Positions 7,312-16,648 of a stretch of DNA of 64,000 nucleotides are shown piece by piece. The notes beneath the pieces are model-generated. The model saw only the letters and a list, made by a program, of their open reading frames with translations. It was not told the origin of the DNA and made no database searches. This DNA is from JBBROS01 sp965260935. GTDB taxonomy: Bacteria > Pseudomonadota > Alphaproteobacteria > Acetobacterales > Acetobacteraceae. The stretch spans positions 3,472,001 to 3,536,000 of the forward strand of contig OZ253374.1 in assembly GCA_965260935.1 (NCBI GenBank), written 5' to 3'. Every line of letters starts with the position of its first letter. The first letter of the stretch is position 1. The translations under genes and the position numbers were made by a program.

Positions 7312-9495
7312 TTACAAAGCTGCGGGTTGCGCCTTCGTCGTAACTCCCGGTCCACGGGCCACCGTATACTCCTTGTCCAGCACCAGCTCGAACAGCAATA
7401 AGGACCGTCCTGTCACGACATACTTCGTCTCGAATTCGAACCAGGTATCGTCAGGCGCCCCTTCTTGGTTGGTATCGATGGAGCAAACCCACGACACGCC
7501 CCCGGGCACCGCAGGCAACGTGAACGCCACTCCGTCATAATGTGAGTTGACGATCACCAATACCGTCGCATCTGCTCCGCGCCGCTTGATCCCTGAAATC
7601 TGCGCCCGCCCGTCAAGCAGGACGCCGATGCAGCGGGTGTTCGTATCGTCCCACGCCTCCTGGTCCATCTCCCCGCCGCCGGGTTTAAGCCAAGCGACGT
7701 CCTTGATCCCCAGTTCCTCGTTCCACTCCGCCGTCAGGAACCGGGACCGGTGCAGGATCGGCAGCCGCCGCCGCAGGGCCCCGATCTGCTTGACGAAATC
7801 GACCAGGTGTTTGCCCTTCTCATGCAGATCCCAATCGAGCCAGCTGATCTCGTTGTCTTGGCAGTAGGCGTTGTTGTTCCCTCCCTGCGTCCGCCCGAAC
7901 TCATCGCCCGCCAGCAACATCGGCGTCCCGCGCGAAAGCAACAGCGTTGCCAGCATGTTCTTGATCTGCCGCTCGCGCAAGTTGTTCACTTCGACATTGT
8001 CTGTCGGGCCTTCCGCTCCGCAGTTCCAGCTCTCATTGTTATCGTTGCCGTCCCTGTTGTCTTCCCCATTCGCCTCGTTGTGCTTCTCATTATACGAAGT
8101 CCAATCGTTCAGCGTGAATCCGTCATGCGCGGTCAGGAAATTCACTGATGACCACGCCGGGCGTCCCCGATGATGAAAGAAATCGCTGCTTCCGGTGAAC
8201 CGCGTCGCGAAATGCTTGATCTCTCCTGGCGCGCCTTTCCAGAACGCCCGAACATTGTCCCGGTACCGGTCGTTCCACTCAGCCCACCCCGGCGGGAACC
8301 CGCCTACCTGGTATCCCCCAGGCCCGCAGTCCCAAGGCTCCGCGATCAGCTTGACCTGGCTTAAGATCGGATCTTGCCCGGCCGCCCGCAAAAACCCGCT
8401 CTCGACGTCGAACCCATACGTTTCCCGCGCCAGAATAGTCCCGAGGTCGAACCGGAACCCGTCCACATGCATTTCCGTCACCCAGTATCGCAGGCTATCC
8501 ATCACCATTTGGATAACTCGCGCATGGGACAAGTTCAGCGTGTTCCCTGTCCCGGTGTCGTTAATGAAATACCGCTTTTGATCCGGAATCAGGCGATAGT
8601 AACTCGCATTGTCTATTCCCTTGAACGAAAGCGTCGGCCCCTTCTCGTTCCCTTCGCACGTATGGTTATAAACAACGTCCAAAATAACCTCGAGCCCGGC
8701 CGCATGGAACCGGCTCACCATTTCCTTGAATTCCGAGAACGCGAAGTCCGGCACGCTCGCATACCGCCTGCTTGGCGTGAAAAATGCGAGCGTCGAATAT
8801 CCCCAGTAGTTCACCAGCCCCTTGTCAACCAGGTAACTATCATCCGCGAACATGTGGATCGGCAGTAACTCGACGCTCGTTACTCCTAAATCCCGAATAT
8901 ATTTCAAGACATCCGGCGTCGCTAACCCACGGAATGTTCCCCGCAACTCTTCCGGCACCTTCGGATGCAGCTTGGTAAATCCCTTTACATGCGTCTCATA
9001 CAGCACCGTTGCGTCCCAAGGCACCCGAGGCGAACGGTCCTCGCCCCAGAAAAACGATGGGTCGATCACCCGTCCCTTCACCATGAACGGCGCGCTGTCC
9101 CGCTCATCGAACGTCGTATCCTCCTCACCCATCACGTAGCCGAACAGCTCCGGCGCCCACGTGATCTGTCCCACCACCGCCTTTGCATAAGGGTCCAGCA
9201 CCAGCTTGTTCGGATTGAACCGATGGCCCTCCTCCGGCGCGTACGGCCCATGCACCCGATAGCCGTAAACCGTCCCCGGCCGCGCCTCCGGCAGGAACCC
9301 GTGCCACACCTCGTTGGTGTATTCCGGCAAGTCGACCCGGCCGATCTCCTTCTCGCCGCTGTCGTCGAACAGGCAAAGTTCCACCCGCGTCGCGTTGGCC
9401 GAAAACAGCGCGAAATTGACTCCCAACCCTGTCCACGTCGCGCCTTGCGGGAACGGCAAGCCTTCCTGGATACGGATATTGCCTGAAATGCTCAT
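7312..9495 (-). CDS. glgX: Glycogen debranching enzyme (isoamylase-type, GH13)
   Basis: GlgX hydrolyses alpha-1,6 branch points of phosphorylase-limit glycogen. The 727-aa protein has an N-terminal CBM48-like domain (GATWTGLGVNFALFSANA) and a GH13 barrel with the four conserved regions: DVVYNHT, GFRFDLGT with the nucleophile Asp (near residue 350), AEPWDCG with the acid/base Glu (near 386), and FLTAHDGFTLND. Length is normal for the family. It is alone here; glycogen phosphorylase lies about 43 kb away, and no glgA, glgB or glgC is visible. The ATG at 9495 is followed by the expected MSISGNIRIQEGLPFPQGAT. Confidence 0.95.
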   Translation of the reverse strand: MSISGNIRIQEGLPFPQGATWTGLGVNFALFSANATRVELCLFDDSGEKEIGRVDLPEYTNEVWHGFLPEARPGTVYGYRVHGPYAPEEGHRFNPNKLVLDPYAKAVVGQITWAPELFGYVMGEEDTTFDERDSAPFMVKGRVIDPSFFWGEDRSPRVPWDATVLYETHVKGFTKLHPKVPEELRGTFRGLATPDVLKYIRDLGVTSVELLPIHMFADDSYLVDKGLVNYWGYSTLAFFTPSRRYASVPDFAFSEFKEMVSRFHAAGLEVILDVVYNHTCEGNEKGPTLSFKGIDNASYYRLIPDQKRYFINDTGTGNTLNLSHARVIQMVMDSLRYWVTEMHVDGFRFDLGTILARETYGFDVESGFLRAAGQDPILSQVKLIAEPWDCGPGGYQVGGFPPGWAEWNDRYRDNVRAFWKGAPGEIKHFATRFTGSSDFFHHRGRPAWSSVNFLTAHDGFTLNDWTSYNEKHNEANGEDNRDGNDNNESWNCGAEGPTDNVEVNNLRERQIKNMLATLLLSRGTPMLLAGDEFGRTQGGNNNAYCQDNEISWLDWDLHEKGKHLVDFVKQIGALRRRLPILHRSRFLTAEWNEELGIKDVAWLKPGGGEMDQEAWDDTNTRCIGVLLDGRAQISGIKRRGADATVLVIVNSHYDGVAFTLPAVPGGVSWVCSIDTNQEGAPDDTWFEFETKYVVTGRSLLLFELVLDKEYTVARGPGVTTKAQPAAL

Positions 9496-10053
9496 TCGAT
9501 TCTGCGTCCTAAATCACGTCATGCCATGCCTCGAAAACCGGAGGCGTCGCGGCGGTCATTCACTTACGCGGCATCACAAGGAAAGTTCAGCAAGCGCATC
9601 GATGGCGTCTGAAGTCTGCTCATTGTTTGGCCCCGAAGGCCTCAGATGGCAGGTTGAGCCTGAACCGTTTTGTTTGGTGGATGCAAGCTTGACCGGTGAG
9701 TTCGTGCGGCATCACGCCGGCTGACACGCCCGGCAAAGTCCGCTGACCTATGCAGGCCGTTGCCGGACGTATGGCGTGCGCCGGTGGTGGGCGGCGGCGC
9801 GCCAAATGAAACGCATACGAACGGCCACCTTTTGTGGCCGTTCGTATGGGCGTCTTGCGATGGCGGACGGACTGGAAACGCTCCGCGTCGCGTACGCGAT
9901 CAAGTCAGGTGCCGGCTGTCGTAAACGTCGCGCTGGCAATTTCTGAACGGGATCGCCTAGCTGGTCGGCACGAAGCGGATTGCATAGGGCAAGGCGTCAG
10001 CCAAATCACGCAACAACCCTGCCTACGCATCCCATCAGGTGGGCAAAAGCGAA
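9496..10053. other. 558-bp intergenic region without a supported gene
   Basis: No reading frame here resembles a protein I recognise on either strand. The only structure is a long perfect hairpin (9814-9848) and a 12-bp palindrome, TCGCGTACGCGA (9888-9899). The segment separates glgX from the polysaccharide block on the same strand and probably holds the glgX promoter and the end of the upstream transcript. Confidence 0.5.
9814..9848. repeat. Perfect 15-bp inverted repeat with 5-base loop
   Basis: The left arm is CATACGAACGGCCAC (9814-9828), the loop is CTTTT, and the right arm is GTGGCCGTTCGTATG (9834-9848), with no mismatch. It could be a transcription terminator for the polysaccharide operon read on the minus strand, a small-RNA stem, or a mobile-repeat relic. 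No T-run follows on either strand. I saw no second copy in the window. Confidence 0.6.
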
Positions 10054-11589
10054 TCAGATCATCCCGCCCGGCCTGCTGAGACGGATAATCAGTCCTCCAT
10101 AAACGAGTGTCGGGATCGAGAGCGCGCAGCAAAATAGCGCGATCGGTACGATCCTGCGGCCAACAGGAACCGCTATGGCAAGCATCGACACGCCACCGAC
10201 GACCTGAAACCCTAAATCCCCAAGATCATTCACGGAACGGAACGACTGATCCATCTGAACCATTAGGATCGCAAGCCCCGCGCCAGCGGCGAAGCCTGCC
10301 GCGAGCACGCCGGTGACGAGCAAGATGCGCTTCGGGGCGACGGGAACGTGAGGCACTGTTGGCGGGTCGATGACCTGCATCTTGACCTTTTCGCCTTCCG
10401 CGTCCGCGGCCGTCGAGATACGCATTGCCTCCCGCCGGGCAAGCAAGTCCTCGTAATTGCGCCGGACAACGTCGTAGTCGCGGTTAAGGTTGACATACTC
10501 CGCCTGCAAGCCCGGCGCGCCGCGGGCGATGTCGTTCAAGCGGTCGCGCTCCTTCACCGCATCCGCGATCTGGCGCTCAAGCGAGGCGATGCTTGCGTCG
10601 TTCTCCACCACCCGCACCTTGAGTTGCTCATAGATCGGATTGGGTGCTGACCGGCTGCGGCCGCCTGTCTTAGGCGATACCGGCGCGTCCAAGTCTCGCC
10701 CGCCCCCCCCGCTCCGGAGATTTTCCACTAGTCTGCGCTGGGCAATGACGTTGGGATATTGCTCCGTGTAACGCAGCCTCAACTCGGCCAGCGTTCGCTC
10801 CGCCTCCCGAAGCCGGCTTGATCCTCCGCCAGACGTTGCCGCATCGGTCTCGGTCACGACCATCGGCTGCGTGTTGCCAAGCTCCTTGCTCAGCGTCTCG
10901 CGCCGCGCAAGCGCATCCTGCAATTGGCCTTGAAGCGTGCGGACGGTCTGGTTCTGCTGATCCAGCTTGTTCACGCCGCCGCCATCGGGCGGCAGCAAAT
11001 CCACATAGCGCGCCCGGAAATCCGCCCGGCGCCGTTCCGCCGCGCGAAGCTGCTTTTCATACAAGTCGATCTGGTCATTGAGGAACTTCCGCGCGTTCTC
11101 AATGTCTGCCCGATTGTTCCCAGTCTTGTTCTCGACGAACATTGCCAGCATGGTGCGAACCACGTCGTAAGCAAGCTGCGGATCGGTGTTCCGGTAGGTG
11201 ATCGTGAACAAGGTGCGGGTCTGAGGCGAGATCCTGATCTGGCTTGCAAGCCGGTCGACCATCTGCTCCCGTCCGGCAGGCGTTCGCAGTTGTAGCTCCA
11301 AATTCGTTTTGGAGATGAGCTTTTCGAGATTGGGACGGCTCAGCAACGTGCGCTGCAATACATCAAGCTGACTCATGCTCGACGTATCAACCGCGATCCC
11401 CTTCAGCAATGGGGTAAGGATGGCATCCGTATCAATGTAAATGCGGGCGCTCGACTCATATTGGTTCGGGATCAGGAACACCGCGCCCCAGCCGAGCGCG
11501 CAGACGAGCCATGTGAACAGGCACGCTTGCCATCGGTAATGCCACGCCGCCGAAAGCTGGCGCCGCAGCAGGAGGCGAAGGTCGTTCAT
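10054..11589 (-). CDS. Polysaccharide chain-length determinant (Wzz/GumC-like, PEP-CTERM/XrtA-associated type)
   Basis: This inner-membrane protein is expected to set polymer length and couple export. It has 511 aa with an N-terminal Wzz domain, a TM segment near residues 23-40 (ACLFTWLVCALGWGAVFLI) and the motif YESSARIYIDTDAIL. A long coiled-coil periplasmic region follows (about 150-390, rich in Glu/Arg/Leu), then a PPTVPHVPVAPKR turn before further TM segments (about 420-440 and near the C-terminus). No Walker A tyrosine-kinase domain is fused. The N-terminus and length match the family linked to exosortase XrtA loci. No exosortase gene is in view, so the PEP-CTERM link is by family resemblance only. 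The export lipoprotein gene ends 36 bp upstream. Confidence 0.85.
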   Translation of the reverse strand: MNDLRLLLRRQLSAAWHYRWQACLFTWLVCALGWGAVFLIPNQYESSARIYIDTDAILTPLLKGIAVDTSSMSQLDVLQRTLLSRPNLEKLISKTNLELQLRTPAGREQMVDRLASQIRISPQTRTLFTITYRNTDPQLAYDVVRTMLAMFVENKTGNNRADIENARKFLNDQIDLYEKQLRAAERRRADFRARYVDLLPPDGGGVNKLDQQNQTVRTLQGQLQDALARRETLSKELGNTQPMVVTETDAATSGGGSSRLREAERTLAELRLRYTEQYPNVIAQRRLVENLRSGGGGRDLDAPVSPKTGGRSRSAPNPIYEQLKVRVVENDASIASLERQIADAVKERDRLNDIARGAPGLQAEYVNLNRDYDVVRRNYEDLLARREAMRISTAADAEGEKVKMQVIDPPTVPHVPVAPKRILLVTGVLAAGFAAGAGLAILMVQMDQSFRSVNDLGDLGFQVVGGVSMLAIAVPVGRRIVPIALFCCALSIPTLVYGGLIIRLSRPGGMI

Positions 11590-11625
11590 CCGCTTGCGTT
11601 CCTAAACACCGGGCTTGTTGAATGG

Positions 11626-12252
11626 CTAGAAGTAGCTTTGCGGAATAATCAAAACGTCGCCCGGGGACATCGCAACGTTCTGCGCTATGTCCCCGTCCTT
11701 GATCAGGTCGCTCAGTCTGACATTGATCTCGTGCCGCTTGCCTTTGTCGTCCCGCACCAGCACGGCGCTGTTCCCAGCCGCATATCGCGTCAGCCCTTTC
11801 GTCAGGATCATGATATCGAGCAAGGTCATGCCGTCCCGGTAAGGAACCGCCAGCGGCTCGGTCGCCTCGCCGATCACACGGATTTGCCGATCGAGCGGGC
11901 CCTGGAAACCGCGCACCATGACGGAAACGTTCGGTTGTTTCACATACTCTTTTAGATGGGTCTCAATATCCTGGCTCAACGCCGTCGGCGTTTTGCCGGC
12001 CGCGACGATATCCGGGATGAGCGGCAAGGAAATCCGGCCATCAGGGCGCACCATCAGATCGGCTACGCTCAATTGGGGCGACTCATAAACAAACACGCTC
12101 AACGTGTCGCCGGGACCGATCAAATAAGGATAAGCATCGCTTGAGCTCGCAACCGGAACAACTGGCGGCGGCTTCTTATCAAACACCGCGCATCCGGCCA
12201 GTATTGGACATAGCAGGCACGCGAATAGCCCATGCAAAAGTCGCTTCCTCAT
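11626..12252 (-). CDS. Polysaccharide export outer-membrane lipoprotein (Wza/EpsL-like)
   Basis: This protein probably forms the outer-membrane or periplasmic export channel partner of the neighbouring chain-length protein. The ATG at 12252 gives a 208-aa protein with a lipoprotein signal peptide (MRKRLLHGLFACLLCPILAGC, lipobox LAGC). The polysaccharide export domain has YLIGPGDTLSVFVYE and VRPDGRISLPLI, followed by a SLBB-like region (IRVIGEATEPLAVPYRDGMTLLDIM) and ends SPGDVLIIPQSYF. The frame is open further upstream, but there it translates the tRNA-Val gene, so the longer start at 12420 is rejected. AAAGGG lies at a suitable distance before the ATG. Confidence 0.9.
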   Translation of the reverse strand: MRKRLLHGLFACLLCPILAGCAVFDKKPPPVVPVASSSDAYPYLIGPGDTLSVFVYESPQLSVADLMVRPDGRISLPLIPDIVAAGKTPTALSQDIETHLKEYVKQPNVSVMVRGFQGPLDRQIRVIGEATEPLAVPYRDGMTLLDIMILTKGLTRYAAGNSAVLVRDDKGKRHEINVRLSDLIKDGDIAQNVAMSPGDVLIIPQSYF

Positions 12253-12284
12253 TGCAGGCCCTTTGCGATGATCAGCCTTGAAGT

Positions 12285-12359
12285 TGGTAGGCGTGAAAGG
12301 AGTCGAACCCCTGACCTCTGCCATGTCATAGCAGCGCTCTGCCACTGAGCTACACGCCT
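12285..12359 (-). tRNA. tRNA-Val (anticodon GAC)
   Basis: A complete cloverleaf is read on the minus strand: acceptor AGGCGTG/CACGCCT, D-arm GCTC-AGTGGCA-GAGC, anticodon arm CTGCT-ATGACAT-GGCAG giving GAC, T-arm AGGGG-TTCGACT-CCTTT, discriminator A and an encoded CCA. It lies between the epimerase and the export lipoprotein genes on the same strand, so it is probably cut from, or transcribed within, the polysaccharide operon. Confidence 0.95.
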
Positions 12360-12416
12360 TTAATTTCATGTTAACAGCTAGGGCAAATACATGACCCCGC
12401 CTGGTTAAGGCAAGGG

Positions 12417-13424
12417 TCACGCGCGTTCAAACCGTTTGCCACGTGGGTCATCGCCGACTGGCATAATCGGCACCACCTTTGCGCCATTTTGCGCCGGATT
12501 ATGCCGGCCAGTGCCAAGTAATCCCGCTTGAAGTCCTTCGCGCAGAGTGGTCTCAGCGCGTACCCCCAACAGGGACGCGGCTTTAGCCGGGGCTCCGATC
12601 GAACGGCGGATGTCGCCCGGCCGTGCCGGGCCATTGGTTACATGCGGGCGGACCTCAAGCAGCTCCGCCATCAGCCCGGAAAGCTGGCATATCGACGTTC
12701 CTTGGCCTGTGCAGGCATTAAGGACAACTGATCCGCTCCGGGTGCCGGCGTATTCCATGCCGGCCAAAAGGAACAAGACGATGTCGGCCACGTAAACGAA
12801 ATCCCTGACTTGCTCGCCGTCCCCATGCAGCGTGAGGCTTCGCCCAGCCAACAACCCCGCGGCAAAGATCGAGATGACGCCGCTGTAAGGCGAGGACGGA
12901 TCCTGCCGAGGGCCATACACGTTGAAAAAGCGGAACCCCACCGACGGCACGCCATGGACGGCGTAGCCCACCGCGGCATGAAGCTCCGAACCAAGCTTGT
13001 CTGCCCCATACGCTGAAAGCGGCTTCGTAGGCGACGTTTCCGTCGCAACCTTGTCCGTCGCCCCATACACAGCCGCGGAAGACGCATAAACGACCGGCAA
13101 CCGCCTACGCCAACGCGCTGCATTGAGCACGGCGATCGTGCCGCCCAAGTTCACCCGATGCGTCCCAAGCCAATCCTCGTTGCCGCGGGCGACCGAAGCG
13201 ATCGCCGCCAAGTGGAAACAGCCGTCCACCCCTTCAAAGGCTGCGCGCACCACCAGTGAATCGGCGACATCGCCAACGACGAGCTCGCAGCATGGATCAA
13301 CGTTGGCACGCTTGCCCGTGGAAAGGTCATCAAGGATGCGGACACGATGGCCTGCGGCGAGCAAGGCGTCCGCCAGATGCGAGCCGATGAACCCGGCCCC
13401 GCCAGTGACGAGATACGTGCTCAT
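12417..13424 (-). CDS. NAD-dependent epimerase/dehydratase (UDP-glucose 4-epimerase-like extended SDR)
   Basis: This 335-aa extended short-chain dehydrogenase probably epimerises or dehydrates a nucleotide sugar. It has the N-terminal GGAGFIGSH nucleotide-binding motif, DDLSTGKR, catalytic YASSAAVYG, the active-site pair in YGADK and RFFNVYGPRQDPSSPYSGVISIF, typical of UDP-GlcNAc/UDP-Glc 4-epimerases. The ATG overlaps the glmS stop by 4 bp (ATGA), so it is translationally coupled to hexosamine synthesis; a UDP-GlcNAc-type substrate is a reasonable inference. The exact reaction is not determined by sequence. Confidence 0.85.
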   Translation of the reverse strand: MSTYLVTGGAGFIGSHLADALLAAGHRVRILDDLSTGKRANVDPCCELVVGDVADSLVVRAAFEGVDGCFHLAAIASVARGNEDWLGTHRVNLGGTIAVLNAARWRRRLPVVYASSAAVYGATDKVATETSPTKPLSAYGADKLGSELHAAVGYAVHGVPSVGFRFFNVYGPRQDPSSPYSGVISIFAAGLLAGRSLTLHGDGEQVRDFVYVADIVLFLLAGMEYAGTRSGSVVLNACTGQGTSICQLSGLMAELLEVRPHVTNGPARPGDIRRSIGAPAKAASLLGVRAETTLREGLQAGLLGTGRHNPAQNGAKVVPIMPVGDDPRGKRFERA

Positions 13425-15244
13425 TCGACCGTCACCGATTTCGCCAAGTTGCGCGGCTGGTCGACATCCGTGCCGCGAAGCACGGCCGTGTGGTAGGCCA
13501 GCATCTGCACGGCAACGGCATAGATGATGGGCGCGACGAACGGATCGACCGTTGGCAATTCAAGGCACTCAACCGAGATCGCCCGCAGCTTCGCGCAGCC
13601 CGCCGCGTCGCTCAACACTATGATTTGCCCGCCCCGCGCCCCGGCCTCCTGCACGTTGCTGGCAGTCTTCTCGAACAGCGGACCCGACGGCACGATCGAG
13701 AGAATCGGCACGTGCCGGTCGATCAAGGCGATCGGACCATGCTTCATCTCCCCTGCGGCATACCCTTCGGCGTGTATGTAACAAATTTCTTTCAGCTTCA
13801 GCGCCGCCTCAAGCGCGATCGCATGGCTGGTGCCGCGTCCCAGGCAAAGGACGTCGCGCGCCAAGGTCATCCGCTCCGCAAGGCGGCGGATCGGCGCTTC
13901 GAGCGCCAACACGTCGGCGGCACGACTCGGAACTTCCAGCAGATGCGAGACCAGACGCTCTTCCTCGGCGGCGCCGATCCGCCCGCAAGCCTTCGCCACC
14001 GCAATGGCCAGGCACGCCATGACCGTTAACTGCGCCGTAAAGGCTTTCGTGCTCGCCACGCCGATCTCAGGGCCGGCCACAGTCTCCAGCACGATATCGC
14101 TTTCGCGGGCCATCGTGCTTTCCGGCACGTTCAGCACCGACATGACATGCTGCCCGGCGCTCCGCATGTAGCGCAACGCGGCAAGCGTATCCGCGGTCTC
14201 GCCGCTTTGGCTGACCAGCAGCCCGACCCCACCCGGCGGTAAAGGCGGCATCCGGTATCGCAGCTCGCTCGCGAAATCGATGTCGGCCGGCAGCCGCGCC
14301 AATTCCTCAATCCAGTGCCGCCCGGCCAGCCCGGCGAAGTAGGCCCCGCCGCACGCGCTCAGCGTGATCCGCGGCGCCTGGTCCCAGGCGAACGGCAGCT
14401 CCGGCAAGGACACGCTACGGGTTGCCGGATCGAGCATCCGTGCGAGCGTCTGCCCGATTGCGGCCGGATGCTCGTGCAACTCCTTCTCCATGAAGTGCCG
14501 GTAGCCGTCCTTGCCGACCACCGCCCCGGTCTGCACCGTCATCCGCACCGGCCGGTTCACCGCCTCGCCCGACGGGTTGAACACCGCGGCGCCGGTCTGC
14601 GACACGACGGCCCAATCGCCATCGTGCAGGTAGGCGATCCGCCGGGTCAGCGGGGCCAGCGCCAGGCTGTCGCTGCCGAGATACATCGCCGTATCGCCGA
14701 AGCCGATCGCCAGTGGCGCGCCGTGCTGCGCGCCGACCATCAAGCCGGGCTGGCCAGCGAACAGCATCGCCAGCGCGTAGGCCCCTTCGAGCCGCAGGAA
14801 CGCCGCCCGCGCCGCATCGACCGGCGCCATCCCCCGGCGCAGGTGCAAATCGACGAGCTGGGCCACCGTTTCGGTGTCCGTTTCCGTCTCGAACACCTGC
14901 CCTTCCGCCTCAAGCTCGGCGCGCAGGGCGGCATGGTTCTCGATGATGCCGTTATGAACGACGCTTACCCGCGGCGTGCCGTGCGGATGGGCGTTGCGCT
15001 GGGTCGGCGCCCCGTGCGTCGCCCAGCGCGTGTGCCCGATCCCGGTTGTCCCCTGCATCGGCTCGCGCCGCAGAACGTCGGCCAGGTTCACCAATTTGCC
15101 CGGCGCGCGGCGGCGCTCGATCGCCGGGCCAACCAAGGTCGCGATTCCTGCGCTGTCGTAACCGCGGTACTCCAGCCGTTGCAGCGCTTCCAGCAGCAGC
15201 GGTGCTGCCGGCTCGGACCCGATGATCCCGACGATGCCGCACAT
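13421..15244 (-). CDS. glmS: Glutamine--fructose-6-phosphate aminotransferase (isomerizing)
   Basis: GlmS makes glucosamine-6-phosphate from fructose-6-phosphate and glutamine, the first step toward UDP-GlcNAc. The 607-aa protein starts MCGIVGIIG, with Cys2 as the glutaminase nucleophile. It keeps GIGHTRWATHGAPT and HNGIIENH in the class II glutaminase domain. Two SIS domains follow, with SACGGAYFAGL, SQSGETADTLAALR and LGRGTSHAIALEAALKLKE, and the C-terminus RGTDVDQPRNLAKSVTVE is the conserved end with the isomerase loop. It begins 1 bp after the glmU stop. No glmS ribozyme-like sequence is expected or seen. Confidence 0.98.
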   Translation of the reverse strand: MCGIVGIIGSEPAAPLLLEALQRLEYRGYDSAGIATLVGPAIERRRAPGKLVNLADVLRREPMQGTTGIGHTRWATHGAPTQRNAHPHGTPRVSVVHNGIIENHAALRAELEAEGQVFETETDTETVAQLVDLHLRRGMAPVDAARAAFLRLEGAYALAMLFAGQPGLMVGAQHGAPLAIGFGDTAMYLGSDSLALAPLTRRIAYLHDGDWAVVSQTGAAVFNPSGEAVNRPVRMTVQTGAVVGKDGYRHFMEKELHEHPAAIGQTLARMLDPATRSVSLPELPFAWDQAPRITLSACGGAYFAGLAGRHWIEELARLPADIDFASELRYRMPPLPPGGVGLLVSQSGETADTLAALRYMRSAGQHVMSVLNVPESTMARESDIVLETVAGPEIGVASTKAFTAQLTVMACLAIAVAKACGRIGAAEEERLVSHLLEVPSRAADVLALEAPIRRLAERMTLARDVLCLGRGTSHAIALEAALKLKEICYIHAEGYAAGEMKHGPIALIDRHVPILSIVPSGPLFEKTASNVQEAGARGGQIIVLSDAAGCAKLRAISVECLELPTVDPFVAPIIYAVAVQMLAYHTAVLRGTDVDQPRNLAKSVTVE

Positions 15245-16552
15245 TCAACGACGCTCCTTTGCCAACCGGTAGGCGGCTGCCCGCCCCGGCACGTTCAACT
15301 GCCGCGCCCGGCCGAACGCCATCGCGTCCGGCTCCACGTCCTGCGTAACGACGCTGCCCGCGGCCACGAACGCGCCGTCGCCCAAGCTGACCGGAGCGAC
15401 GAGGGTGGCATGGGTTCCGACGAACACGCCCGCGCCGATCTCGGTGCGATGCTTGGCATATCCGTCGTAGTTGCAGGTGATGGTTCCCGCGCCGATGTTG
15501 GTTCCGGCGCCGACGCTGCTGTCGCCGAGGTAGGTCAGGTGGTTGGCCTTTGCGCCTTGTCCAAGCCGGGCTGCCTTAAGCTCCACGAAGTTGCCGACAT
15601 GAGCCTGGGCACCCACATCCGTGCCGGGGCGCAGCCGGGCATAAGGGCCGATAACCGCCCCCGCGCCGACCCGGCTTCCTTCCAAATGACTAAACGCCCG
15701 AATGCTGGCGCCCCTTCCAACATGCACGCCGGAGCCGAACATTACGTGAGGCTCCACGACGACATCGGGCTCGAGCACGGTATCGGCGCTGAAGAACACC
15801 GTCTCCGGCGCCGTCAAAGTTGCGCCGCCGTCCATTGCCGCCGTCCGCAGCCAGTCCTGCACCGTCGCCTCGGCCTGCGCCAGCTCGGAGCGCGAGTTGA
15901 CGCCCCGCAACTCGGCCTCGGGCGCCTCGACCGCTCTCACGAGTTTGTCCTCGGAAACGGCGGCAGTCACGCAGTCGGTCAGGTAATACTCCCCGGTGGC
16001 CTCGCTGGGCTTGATCTGACGCAACCAGCGGGCCAGGTCGGCGGCGGCGGCGCAGAACACGCCCGCGTTGCACAACGGCGTGGAGCGTTCGGCCTCGCTC
16101 GCATCGGCCCATTCCACGATCCGCCTCACCCGGCCATCGTCCGCGATCACCCGCCCATACCGGCCAGGGTCGGCCGGGCGCATCGCCAGCATCGCCATTG
16201 CCGCCCCGGCGCGCGCATCAACCAAACGCTGCAACGTGCCGGGCCGGATCAGCGGGTTGTCGGCGTAAAGCACCGCAACCTCGCCCTCCCCGAAATAATC
16301 CACCGCCTGCAGCGCCGCATGAGCCGTGCCCAGCCGCTCCTGCTGAACAACGGCCGTGTGCGGCGAAGCGATCCGGGCAACCTCGTCCATCGCCGGCCCG
16401 ATCACGACGACGAGCCGGTCGAACACCGCCTCGCAACTCGCGATCAAGTGCTTCAGCATCGGCCGGCCCGCGATTGGATGCACCGCTTTCGGCCGCTCGG
16501 ACTTCATGCGCGTGCCGACCCCGGCAGCCAGTATGACGGCTGTCCTAGTCAT
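15245..16552 (-). CDS. glmU: Bifunctional GlcNAc-1-P uridyltransferase / glucosamine-1-P acetyltransferase
   Basis: GlmU produces UDP-GlcNAc for peptidoglycan, lipid A and exopolysaccharide. The 435-aa protein has the N-terminal pyrophosphorylase signature LAAGVGTRMKS, followed by HPIAGRPMLKHLI, and a C-terminal left-handed beta-helix (hexapeptide repeats) including GNFVELKAARLG, NHLTYLGDSSVG and GAGTITCNYDGYAKHRTEIG, the acetyl-CoA site region. It starts ATG at 16552 and stops directly against glmS. It is the first gene of the minus-strand amino-sugar/polysaccharide block, divergent from gph with 96 bp between them. Confidence 0.97.
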   Translation of the reverse strand: MTRTAVILAAGVGTRMKSERPKAVHPIAGRPMLKHLIASCEAVFDRLVVVIGPAMDEVARIASPHTAVVQQERLGTAHAALQAVDYFGEGEVAVLYADNPLIRPGTLQRLVDARAGAAMAMLAMRPADPGRYGRVIADDGRVRRIVEWADASEAERSTPLCNAGVFCAAAADLARWLRQIKPSEATGEYYLTDCVTAAVSEDKLVRAVEAPEAELRGVNSRSELAQAEATVQDWLRTAAMDGGATLTAPETVFFSADTVLEPDVVVEPHVMFGSGVHVGRGASIRAFSHLEGSRVGAGAVIGPYARLRPGTDVGAQAHVGNFVELKAARLGQGAKANHLTYLGDSSVGAGTNIGAGTITCNYDGYAKHRTEIGAGVFVGTHATLVAPVSLGDGAFVAAGSVVTQDVEPDAMAFGRARQLNVPGRAAAYRLAKERR

Positions 16553-16648
16553 TGGCCGCGCGCAGCATCGATGTCATTGGCCCCGCGTAGCGTCCTGCCG
16601 GCCTTTGTGTCAAAGAGCCGTTTGTCAATTTTGGTGTCAGAAAACGAC

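Noticed and set aside
14315..16648. N-terminal extension of gph over 2.3 kb
   Set aside because: The extension is antisense to glmS and glmU and is Arg/His/Pro-rich without structure; the HAD motif starts right after ATG 16649.
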